A stretch of DNA of 5,828 nucleotides from Cyanobacteriota bacterium. Lineage in GTDB: Bacteria; Cyanobacteriota; Cyanobacteriia; PCC-6307; Cyanobiaceae. The translations under genes were made by a program, and so were the position numbers. The stretch spans positions 1 to 5,828 of the forward strand of contig JAPLIF010000320.1 of the NCBI GenBank assembly GCA_026389255.1, given 5' to 3'. The notes under the pieces were generated by a model. That model searched no databases. It worked only from the letters and a program-made list of their open reading frames with translations, and was not told the origin of the DNA. Each line of letters opens with the position of its first letter. The stretch's first letter is position 1. This document shows, piece by piece, positions 1 through 5,440 of the stretch.

Positions 1-501
1 AAGGGCAACACCCGTCAACAGCGCTTCCAGCTCCAGGCCCCGGTCCAGTTGCGCGATCCCGTCGAACAGTTTGATCTCGACGGCCAGAATCTGCAGCTGG
101 ATGGGGCGGCCCAGACCCTCAGTAGCGACCAGGCCATCAGCGGTCACTGGAAGGATTTGACGGTTGGGGGCAAGGGCCTCGTGATCGCGGCCCGCCAGAC
201 CACGGCCACCATCCCCCTGGGCTGCCGCCTGATGCGGAGTGGCGAATCCCTAGACGCCCGGCTCTGCCGCTGGAATTGGCAGGACGAACGTCTCTTCGCG
301 GAAGGCGATGTGGACTACCAACGGACCGCCCAGCACCAACGCACCCAGGCGGGCCAACTCTCGGGCCGGCTGGGCCCGGGGGGGGAATTCAATGTTTCGA
401 CGCCGGGCGGTCGGGTGATCAGCGCGTTTCAGGTGCCTCAACGACAGCGGCCGCTGGCCCCCGCACCGCCTCGGCCCAGGCCGGAACCCCTGCGTCTATA
501 A
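1..501 (+). CDS. lptC: LPS-export protein LptC-like, 3' part only (5' end outside window)
   Basis: The frame is open from base 1 to a TAA at 499-501, giving 166 residues, so the true start lies upstream; the TTG at 49 is just an internal Leu codon. The visible part has the alternating beta-strand style of LptC/OstA-like periplasmic domains: repeated short strands, a WNWQDERLFAEGDV segment (about residues 98-111) and a strand ending in GGRVISAFQVP. LptC proteins are anchored in the inner membrane and pass lipopolysaccharide from the LptBFG transporter to LptA or its equivalent; the membrane anchor would be in the missing part. The end of the protein (about residues 147-166) is a Pro/Arg-rich tail that looks disordered. 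It lies in the 83 bases shared with the convergent gene on the other strand. A G8 run sits at 378-385. The family call rests on sequence style and remembered cyanobacterial homologues. Confidence 0.7.
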   Translation, partial: KGNTRQQRFQLQAPVQLRDPVEQFDLDGQNLQLDGAAQTLSSDQAISGHWKDLTVGGKGLVIAARQTTATIPLGCRLMRSGESLDARLCRWNWQDERLFAEGDVDYQRTAQHQRTQAGQLSGRLGPGGEFNVSTPGGRVISAFQVPQRQRPLAPAPPRPRPEPLRL

Positions 502-1102
502 GTTTTTCTGCCCACCCGCCGATCCACAGCAGATCGGCCTGACTGAAGCAACGGGCGGACCAGCCCCCCAGGACCAACACGGCCTCCTGGCCCACCGGCT
601 GCACCACCACAGACGGCAGAGCCGCCAGCAGCGGTTCAAATTCGACCCGCCCGGGATACAGGCTGAGATCCACCAGGGAGATGGCCTTTTGTCGTTCCAG
701 ACTCTGCTGACAGATCGGCCCCGGGCAGAACGCCGTGTCAACGAGCAGACCGCGGCGCAGCAAGCGATGGCTGCCGCTCTGGAGTAAAACCACGGCGGCC
801 GGGGTGGCGGTCAACAGCATGCGGCTGCCCCAGGCCAGCTCACGGCGCAACGGCTCGGGCAGGTCAGCGGCCAGTTCCAGTCCTTCGCGGCCCTCCAGCT
901 CGGCCCGGGGGGCTTGGGTGGGCTGGATGCGCTGCCACAACGCCGCGACCAACATCAACACCACCGCCAGCAGGCTGGCCAGGACGGCGGCACGCTCCAG
1001 CGGGGGATCAATGCGGGGAGCCGACATCTGGTTGACGACGACCAGGCCCAGGGCGACCAGGCCGATCGCCAGCATCAGGCGGGAGGCAAGGGGGGTGGCC
1101 AT
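419..1102 (-). CDS. Cofactor assembly of complex C subunit B (CCB2/CCB4 family) protein
   Basis: This 227-residue protein has two membrane segments near the N-terminus (about residues 8-23 and 37-57) followed by a soluble domain. The soluble part carries the family-like stretch DLSLYPGRVEFEPLLAALPS (146-165), then VVVQPVG and LGGWSARCFSQADLLWIGGWAEKL (178-201). In chloroplasts CCB proteins are required to attach haem c(i) covalently to cytochrome b6; a matching role at the cyanobacterial thylakoid or plasma membrane is inferred. I chose the ATG at 1100-1102 because it places a short N-terminus directly before the first membrane segment. A GTG at 1151-1153 would add 17 residues that look unlike a signal. 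Neither start has a clear Shine-Dalgarno site. The gene diverges from the psb32-like unit and its last 83 bases overlap the 3' end of the lptC-like gene on the opposite strand. The Ala/Pro-rich C-terminus (about 207-227) lies in that overlap. Confidence 0.85.
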   Translation of the reverse strand: MATPLASRLMLAIGLVALGLVVVNQMSAPRIDPPLERAAVLASLLAVVLMLVAALWQRIQPTQAPRAELEGREGLELAADLPEPLRRELAWGSRMLLTATPAAVVLLQSGSHRLLRRGLLVDTAFCPGPICQQSLERQKAISLVDLSLYPGRVEFEPLLAALPSVVVQPVGQEAVLVLGGWSARCFSQADLLWIGGWAEKLIDAGVPAWAEAVRGPAAAVVEAPETR

Positions 1103-1164
1103 GGGGCGCGCTTCAAAGCAAGGCCAACAATGGCCGATCCAACGCCCTGGCACCGATCGCTAGG

Positions 1165-1190
1165 AGACCGTGGCGGTCTGCGTCAGACTG
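1165..1190 (+). promoter_or_regulatory. Two mutually exclusive hairpins in the leader of the psb32-like gene
   Basis: AGACCG (1165-1170) pairs perfectly with CGGTCT (1174-1179) around a TGG loop. The downstream arm can instead join a second hairpin: CGGTCTG (1174-1180) with CAGACTG (1184-1190) around CGT, seven pairs including one G-U. Both use bases 1174-1179, so only one can form at a time. The second ends on the first base of a GGAGG motif (1190-1194), so folding could affect its availability. The pairing is seen directly; a regulatory role is inference. Confidence 0.35.
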
Positions 1191-1194
1191 GAGG
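1190..1194 (+). promoter_or_regulatory. Shine-Dalgarno GGAGG in front of a small upstream frame
   Basis: GGAGG lies six bases before a GTG at 1201. That codon opens a 31-codon frame ending at TGA 1294-1296, out of frame with the psb32-like gene and overlapping its start. The site is about 50 bases from the psb32-like ATG, too far to serve it directly. It may be chance, a leader peptide, or a sign of translational coupling. Confidence 0.25.
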
Positions 1195-1202
1195 ACATCC
1201 GT

Positions 1203-1210
1203 GCGATCGC
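1203..1210. repeat. HIP1 octamer GCGATCGC
   Basis: Exact copy of the highly iterated palindrome 1 common in cyanobacterial genomes, in the divergent spacer upstream of the psb32-like gene. It supports a cyanobacterial origin and needs no local function. Confidence 0.85.
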
Positions 1211-1229
1211 CTTGTTCTTCGAACGCGCC

Positions 1230-1253
1230 CCATGGCCCCTTGCCATGGCCCCT
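1230..1253 (+). repeat. Tandem 11-bp repeat with 13-bp period over the psb32-like start codon
   Basis: CCATGGCCCCT occurs at 1230-1240 and again at 1243-1253, separated by TG. Each copy holds an ATG (1232 and 1245). The 13-base period puts them in different frames; only the second opens the psb32-like gene. It looks like a small tandem duplication of the start region that leaves a decoy ATG upstream. Confidence 0.8.
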
Positions 1254-1943
1254 CAATTTCGCCATCAGGACCAGAAAGGTGCCTGGGGTTGGCTGACCTC
1301 TGTCGTGATCTCAGCATTGCTGCTCTTAGGAGCTGTCGCGCCGGCGATCGCCCTGGGGGTGGGCGACCTGCCAGCGCTGCCACCGACCAGCCATGTGCTC
1401 GATCGGGCCCAGGTGTTGAGTCGGGCCGCCAGCGGCGAGATCGAAAAGGCCTTGGCAGCCCTAGAGGCCGATCACCTGGATGCCCAGCTGATCACAATCG
1501 AGCGGCTCGACTACGGTCTCAGCCTCGATCAGTTGGGCCAGCAATTGCTTCAGAAGTGGCACGATGCCGCACCCGATCAACCGCGCCTGCTGGTGTTGCT
1601 CGACACCCAGACCCGGGCCGCCACCATTGTTGCCGACCCGAGTGTCGAGCGCCAACTCACCCCCGAGCTGTTGCGCAGTACGGCCCGGACCACCATGGCC
1701 TTGCCCCTGCGTAGCGGCGAACGCTACCGGCAGGCCACCCTGGATGGACTGGAGCGCCTATCTACCGTGTTGGCCGGCGGGGAAGATCCGGGCGAGCCGG
1801 TGGAAGAAACAGTGGTTGCACCGGCCAGCACGATTCCGACCCAGGAGGAGACGGCGAAGAGCAATGCCTTCAACTGGATCGTCGGCTTGCTGGCCGTGGG
1901 CACGATTGTGCCCATGCTGACTTGGTGGATCTTCTCCCGTTGA
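1245..1943 (+). CDS. psb32: TPM-domain thylakoid protein, Psb32-like (photosystem II repair)
   Basis: The 232-residue product has the layout of cyanobacterial Psb32 and plant TLP18.3. There is a signal peptide (hydrophobic core about 17-35, likely cut after AIA at residue 36), a TPM domain (about 52-178, starting near LDRAQVLSRAASGEIEKAL), an acidic Thr/Glu-rich linker (about 180-206) and a C-terminal membrane helix (about 208-230, ending WWIFSR). Such proteins are thought to hold the TPM domain in the thylakoid lumen and help protect or repair photosystem II; plant TLP18.3 has been reported as an acid phosphatase. I chose the ATG at 1245 because it gives a normal signal peptide. A GTG at 1170 would add 25 residues, and its AGGAG lies only three bases away. 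There is no good Shine-Dalgarno at 1245. It heads a tight gene run, with pcxA 16 bases downstream. TPM membership is fairly secure; the specific Psb32 role is less so. Confidence 0.8.
   Translation: MAPQFRHQDQKGAWGWLTSVVISALLLLGAVAPAIALGVGDLPALPPTSHVLDRAQVLSRAASGEIEKALAALEADHLDAQLITIERLDYGLSLDQLGQQLLQKWHDAAPDQPRLLVLLDTQTRAATIVADPSVERQLTPELLRSTARTTMALPLRSGERYRQATLDGLERLSTVLAGGEDPGEPVEETVVAPASTIPTQEETAKSNAFNWIVGLLAVGTIVPMLTWWIFSR
1344..1351. repeat. HIP1 octamer GCGATCGC
   Basis: Second exact HIP1 copy, inside the psb32-like gene at the codons around the predicted signal-peptide cleavage site. Near matches occur at about 1063-1070 and 4455-4462. Confidence 0.85.
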
Positions 1944-1959
1944 GTCCTCTCTGAACACC

Positions 1960-3135
1960 ATGGGTCTCAGCAATTGGATCGGCTCTTTTGCCAAGGGCAA
2001 CGGTGACAGCGCCACGAACGCCAACAGCAGCACCATCCGGATCAACCACGACCTGGAGCGGGCCTATGAGGCGGCCCTGGTGATTCAAAGCATCGAACTG
2101 GAGCACTACAACGACCGTCCGGTGCGGCCCGAGTTGGAACTGCGCCTGCCCAAGGGGATGCAGGCCCAGGTTCTGCGGCGTTTTCGCGCGGCCTTGCAGG
2201 TCTGCCTGGAATCGATGCACCGGCTTGAGCCGATCCGGGGCCAACTGGCCGGCCAGGAACTGCGCCAGTTGAATCTGGTCGAAACGGTGGTGACGCGTTA
2301 CGACTCCAAGCGCCGTGTGCTGCCGAGCCTTAGCCGCAGCCCGGAACTCTTGCCCCGCAGTCTGCTGGGCGCCGTTGATCAAGTGCGCCGCCAGCTGGAT
2401 CCAGAGGCGGAAGCCAACGTGCTGGCCGGTTTCAGGCGGCGACGGGACTCCACCTTGGTGGCCCTGCGCATCCTGCTGCTGCTGATCCTGGTGCCCCTTT
2501 TGATCACCCAGCTGAGCCGCACCTTTGTGGTTTCGCCGCTGGTGGATCGATTTGCCCCGCACCAAAATTTTCTTGGTTATTCCAAGCCCCACCTCGAAGA
2601 AAAGGCCGTCGAAGAATTACGGGTCTACCAGGCGGAGCTGGAATTTGATGCCCTCCTCAACAAAAAAGCCCTTCCCACCAGGGAAGAGCTGCAGGAAAAA
2701 TTGAGCGAACGGGCCCAGGAACTCAAACAGGAAGCTGATGAAGGCAGCACCCATGCGGCAAAGAATGTACTTTCCGACTTGTTTGGCCTGATGAGTTTTG
2801 TCCTAGTTTGCCTAGTTGGTCAACGGGATATTCAAGTCCTAAAGGGTTTTATCGATGAGCTGGTCTACGGATTGAGTGACAGCGCTAAGGCCTTTGCGAT
2901 TATTTTATTTACGGATGTCTTTGTCGGCTTCCATAGTCCCGAAGGCTGGACTGTGCTTTTGGATGGGGTGGCCCACCACCTGGGTCTACCCGCCCAGGAG
3001 AATTTCATCATGTTGTTCATCGCCACCTTCCCTGTGGTGTTAGCAACAATCTTCAAATACTGGATCTTCCGCTACCTCAATCGCGTTTCGCCGTCTTCGG
3101 TGGCCACCCTGCGCAACATGAATGGAGGCGGTTGA
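1960..3135 (+). CDS. pcxA: Proton extrusion protein PcxA (CemA family)
   Basis: This 391-residue membrane protein has the PcxA/CemA plan. A soluble N-terminal region (1-162) is followed by a first membrane segment (about 165-185), a charged, Glu/Lys-rich stretch (about 208-262), then three more segments (about 271-287, 309-325 and 347-371). The C-terminal core holds the family signature GFHSPEGW (323-330) followed by a DGVAHHLGLP block. In Synechocystis PcxA is needed for light-induced, Na+-dependent proton extrusion; CemA is its chloroplast envelope relative. The length suits the cyanobacterial form, which is longer than plastid CemA. The ATG at 1960 lies 16 bases after the psb32-like stop, without a clear Shine-Dalgarno site, implying co-transcription. 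Base composition changes inside the gene: by hand count about 64% GC over 2041-2280 but about 43% over 2761-2940. The reading frame is intact. Confidence 0.92.
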   Translation: MGLSNWIGSFAKGNGDSATNANSSTIRINHDLERAYEAALVIQSIELEHYNDRPVRPELELRLPKGMQAQVLRRFRAALQVCLESMHRLEPIRGQLAGQELRQLNLVETVVTRYDSKRRVLPSLSRSPELLPRSLLGAVDQVRRQLDPEAEANVLAGFRRRRDSTLVALRILLLLILVPLLITQLSRTFVVSPLVDRFAPHQNFLGYSKPHLEEKAVEELRVYQAELEFDALLNKKALPTREELQEKLSERAQELKQEADEGSTHAAKNVLSDLFGLMSFVLVCLVGQRDIQVLKGFIDELVYGLSDSAKAFAIILFTDVFVGFHSPEGWTVLLDGVAHHLGLPAQENFIMLFIATFPVVLATIFKYWIFRYLNRVSPSSVATLRNMNGGG

Positions 3136-3718
3136 ATTGGGTCCACCCCTGGCCAGCCCCCCCCGGGCCCATCGCACCATGGTCAGTGGTCCCGCCGGCA
3201 GCGGTAAGAGCCGCTGGGCCGAGCTGCTGGCCGAAGGCAGCGGCCTAGCCGTGGTGTACCTGGCCACGGGCCCCCAGCGGCCCGACGATGCCAACTGGCA
3301 ACAACGGCTGGAACGGCACCGCCGGCGCCGTCCGATGGCCTGGCACTGCCGCGAGGTAGCCGGGGACTTGGGCCCGGCCCTTGAGCAGTTGGAGCCAGGG
3401 CAATTGGGCCTGGTGGATTCCCTTGGCACCTGGGTGGTCGCCCATCTCGAAACGGGGGATGGGGATTGGCGTCAGCGTTGCCAAGAGCTCAGGGAAGCCC
3501 TGCATCACTCAGCCAGCCCCGTGATCCTGGTCTGTGAGGAGACGGCCTGGGGTGTGGTGCCCCCCACGGCCCTGGGTCTGCGGTTTCGCGAGCGGCTGGC
3601 GGATCTGCAGAGGCATTTAGCCGGCGACTGTGACCAAGCCTGGCTGGTGTTGCAAGGACGGGCGATCGATCTGCATGCCCACAGCCTGGCCGTCCCCCCT
3701 GATTCCAGGGAGGCCTGA
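3122..3718 (+). CDS. cobU: Adenosylcobinamide kinase / adenosylcobinamide-phosphate guanylyltransferase CobU
   Basis: CobU phosphorylates adenosylcobinamide and then transfers GMP from GTP to give AdoCbi-GDP, late cytosolic steps of cobamide nucleotide-loop assembly. The 198-residue product shows the P-loop GPAGSGKS (23-30), the RLERHRRRRPMAW segment in which H66 corresponds to the guanylylated His of the Salmonella enzyme, a VDSLGTWV block (98-105) and VCEETAWGVVPPT (137-149) followed by RFRERLADLQ. The usual NEVG of the fourth block is EETA here, probably a lineage variant. The start is uncertain. The ATG at 3122 overlaps the pcxA end by 14 bases; a TTG at 3137 has GGAGG (3124-3128) eight bases ahead. 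An ATG at 3179 would remove the strand just before the P-loop. The stop TGA shares one base with the trmL ATG, so translation is probably coupled. Confidence 0.9.
   Translation: MEAVELGPPLASPPRAHRTMVSGPAGSGKSRWAELLAEGSGLAVVYLATGPQRPDDANWQQRLERHRRRRPMAWHCREVAGDLGPALEQLEPGQLGLVDSLGTWVVAHLETGDGDWRQRCQELREALHHSASPVILVCEETAWGVVPPTALGLRFRERLADLQRHLAGDCDQAWLVLQGRAIDLHAHSLAVPPDSREA
3124..3128 (+). promoter_or_regulatory. Shine-Dalgarno GGAGG bearing on the cobU start
   Basis: GGAGG begins on the last base of the upstream candidate ATG (3122-3124), so it cannot serve that codon. It is ideally spaced, eight bases, from TTG at 3137. Used this way, CobU would start just after the pcxA stop (3133-3135) and have 193 residues. 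Stop-then-restart coupling with pcxA would fit. Confidence 0.45.
3707..3713 (+). promoter_or_regulatory. Shine-Dalgarno AGGGAGG for trmL
   Basis: AGGGAGG at the end of cobU lies four bases before the trmL ATG (3718). With the TGATG overlap it supports this start and coupled translation of cobU and trmL. Confidence 0.6.
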
Positions 3719-4203
3719 TGCCGCGCGTGGTCCTATGGCAACCCCAAATTCCGCCTAACACAGGCAACGTGGCTCGCACCTGTGCCGCCACCGGCAGCGA
3801 GCTGCATCTGATTGAACCCCTGGGCTTTGAGATCAATGACAGGCAACTGCGCCGTGCCGGCCTGGATTACTGGCCCTGGGTGCCATTGCACCGCCATGGG
3901 GATACAACAATGTTTCTGGAAACCTGCCGGCAGCAGGGGGGTCGGCTGGTGGCCCTGAGCAGCCATGCGGCCGTGGCCTATACGGATTTTGCCTTCTGCG
4001 CCAATGACTGGTTGCTGTTTGGCCAGGAAACCAATGGATTGCCAGCCCCATTGCTTGCCCAGGCTGATGCGGCACTGACCATTCCCATGGCCCAGAAAGC
4101 CCAGCCAGGCCAGGGGGGGGTCCGCAGCCTCAACCTTTCCGTGGCGGTGGCGGTGGTTCTGTTTGAATCCCTAAGACAAATACAATCCAAACCCGGGAAA
4201 TAG
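3718..4203 (+). CDS. trmL: tRNA (cytidine(34)-2'-O)-methyltransferase TrmL (SPOUT family)
   Basis: TrmL uses S-adenosylmethionine to methylate the 2'-oxygen of the wobble nucleotide of certain tRNA-Leu species in the cytoplasm. The 161-residue product has all three SPOUT motifs: PPNTGNVARTCAATG (12-26), LLFGQETNGLP (99-109) and RSLNLSVAVAVVLFE (136-150), which form the knotted cofactor pocket. The EPLGFEIND..LRRAGLDYW segment (33-52) is typical of this subfamily, and the length is close to the usual 150-160. The start is fixed by the one-base overlap with cobU and a Shine-Dalgarno just upstream. One oddity: the loop between IPM (122-124) and RSLNLS has eleven residues, against about four in E. 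coli TrmL as I recall it, and is encoded partly by a G8 run (4113-4120). It is the last gene of the tight run. Confidence 0.93.
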   Translation: MPRVVLWQPQIPPNTGNVARTCAATGSELHLIEPLGFEINDRQLRRAGLDYWPWVPLHRHGDTTMFLETCRQQGGRLVALSSHAAVAYTDFAFCANDWLLFGQETNGLPAPLLAQADAALTIPMAQKAQPGQGGVRSLNLSVAVAVVLFESLRQIQSKPGK

Positions 4204-4288
4204 ATGGCAAAAGAATGGGAGAAGTCAGGACTTAGCGCCTGTTTCAACCATCCCTATCAACAACCCTTTTTAATTCTCTAGCACGTTT

Positions 4289-4355
4289 TTGCCGCAATGT
4301 CAAGCTGATCCTATTCTCTGCCTGCGTTGACGTATGGAGGTCAGCACGCTAAGGT
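4289..4355 (+). promoter_or_regulatory. Candidate sigma70-type promoters for the M23 peptidase gene
   Basis: The 210-base spacer 4204-4413 is AT-richer than its surroundings. Two candidate pairs lie in it, each with a 17-base gap: TTGCCG (4289-4294) with TATTCT (4312-4317), and TTGACG (4327-4332) with TAAGGT (4350-4355). Each matches consensus at eight of twelve positions, so neither is strong. No convincing terminator for the upstream unit is visible here; AAGTC/GACTT (4222-4233) is too small. Confidence 0.3.
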
Positions 4356-4413
4356 CTGGCGGACTTGGGGATCATGGCTTCTCCAACAGGTCTTGTTCAT
4401 TGAATTGATTTGC

Positions 4414-5391
4414 ATGAAGCCCGCTCAAATTTGGCCTCTGTTGTTCTGTGGTTCGGCGATCGTCTCCCCTTTTCTGACCGCCATTGCCCGCGATTCCGTA
4501 TTCAGTGATACCCAGCAAACCCTGGTCCGTGCCTTGACAGCGCCAGCCCCCGGTGAAGACGAAGGCGGTGATGGCCCAGGTTCCGCCACCGCTCCCCAGG
4601 CTTCCACGGCCAACTTGGAAGCCTCTCCTTCAGGGCCCAATCCCTTTCCGGGCGCGGCGATCCCTGCCCAGACCGCCTCTGCCGAGGGTCTCAACTGGCA
4701 ACCCCTCTACCCGCCTCCAGCAAGCGCACCGACAGCCCCCCGGGGCAGCAGGGGCCTGGTGCGCTCCGGGGACACCCTGCTCAGCGTTGCCCAGCGCTAC
4801 GGCATGACCGTCAGTGATTTGGTGCGGCTCAATCCCGGGGTCGAAAGCGCCAGCTTGACCCCAGGCGTCCAGCTCAAGGTGGCCCAAACGGCGCCCATGC
4901 GGCCCCACATGCTGCTGGCCCTCAACCCCACCGGCAGTGGCGGTCTGGGCTGGCCCGAATTACCCTCCTTCCCCCAGGTCCCGTCAGCACCGATGCCGGG
5001 CGCCGTGGCAGGGGACTACATCTGGCCGACCCAAGGGGTGTTCAGCTCGGGATATGGCTGGCGTTGGGGGCGGATGCATAAGGGCATCGACCTCGCTAAC
5101 AGCACTGGCACGCCCATCGTGGCGGCCAAAGAAGGGCGGGTCACCTTTTCCGGTTGGCACGATGGCGGTTACGGGTACTTGGTGGAGATCAGCCACGCCG
5201 ATGGCTCGATCACCCGCTACGGCCACAACAGCCGCCTGCTGGTCAGCCAAGGCCAGGAGGTGCGCCAAGGCGAGATGATCAGCCAGATGGGCAGCACAGG
5301 CAACAGCACGGGTCCCCACCTCCATTTTGAGATCATTGCCCCGGGCATGGGCGCCATGAACCCCCTCAGCTACCTGCCTCCGCGGGCCTGA
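4414..5391 (+). CDS. Exported LysM-M23 (LytM-type) peptidoglycan endopeptidase
   Basis: The 325-residue product has a signal peptide (hydrophobic core about 6-25, likely cut after AIA at 25), a Pro/Ala/Gly-rich linker (about 43-113), one LysM peptidoglycan-binding domain (about 114-157, starting GLVRSGDTLLSVAQRYGMT), a second linker and a C-terminal M23 domain (about 203-319). The zinc and catalytic residues all appear present: H222 and D226 (HKGID), H271 (YGH) and HLH at 302-304. It should therefore be an active metallo-endopeptidase cutting peptide cross-links in the periplasmic wall, rather than a degenerate EnvC/NlpD-type amidase activator. I chose the ATG at 4414 because it gives a standard signal peptide; the in-frame TTG at 4327 would put 29 unlikely residues before it. 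No Shine-Dalgarno is seen. It stands apart from trmL by 210 bases and probably has its own promoter. Its exact wall target cannot be read from sequence. Confidence 0.92.
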   Translation: MKPAQIWPLLFCGSAIVSPFLTAIARDSVFSDTQQTLVRALTAPAPGEDEGGDGPGSATAPQASTANLEASPSGPNPFPGAAIPAQTASAEGLNWQPLYPPPASAPTAPRGSRGLVRSGDTLLSVAQRYGMTVSDLVRLNPGVESASLTPGVQLKVAQTAPMRPHMLLALNPTGSGGLGWPELPSFPQVPSAPMPGAVAGDYIWPTQGVFSSGYGWRWGRMHKGIDLANSTGTPIVAAKEGRVTFSGWHDGGYGYLVEISHADGSITRYGHNSRLLVSQGQEVRQGEMISQMGSTGNSTGPHLHFEIIAPGMGAMNPLSYLPPRA

Positions 5392-5394
5392 GCG

Positions 5395-5415
5395 GGTCCC
5401 ATCCCTGCGGGGACC
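5395..5415 (+). terminator. Hairpin after the M23 gene, possible weak terminator
   Basis: GGTCCC (5395-5400) pairs with GGGACC (5410-5415) around a nine-base loop, four bases after the peptidase stop. No T-run follows, so intrinsic termination is doubtful. It also occupies the place where a -35 element of the tRNA promoter would be expected. Confidence 0.35.
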
Positions 5416-5421
5416 ATCCTC

Positions 5422-5427
5422 TACAAT
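5422..5427 (+). promoter_or_regulatory. -10 element (TACAAT) of the tRNA-Met promoter
   Basis: TACAAT matches the -10 consensus at five of six positions and ends 13 bases before the first tRNA base, which allows a short 5' leader. No recognisable -35 lies 17-18 bases upstream; that region is the hairpin at 5395-5415. Confidence 0.5.
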
Positions 5428-5440
5428 CAAAAGATGCCAA

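Noticed and set aside
1170..1244. GTG 1170 as start of the psb32-like gene
   Set aside because: It would place 25 residues ahead of the ATG 1245 start and bury the signal peptide; AGGAG is only three bases away.
914..1714. 266-codon + strand frame overlapping the CCB and psb32-like genes
   Set aside because: It crosses the antisense of one well-supported gene and the out-of-frame part of another. Its Arg/Pro/Gly/His-rich composition is typical of a GC-rich shadow frame.
1870..2592. 240-codon minus-strand frame opposite pcxA
   Set aside because: Gln/His/Gly-rich with no domain; pcxA on the + strand has clear family motifs over the same bases.
4327..4413. TTG 4327 as start of the M23 peptidase
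   Set aside because: It adds 29 residues before a normal signal peptide and overlaps a candidate -35 element.
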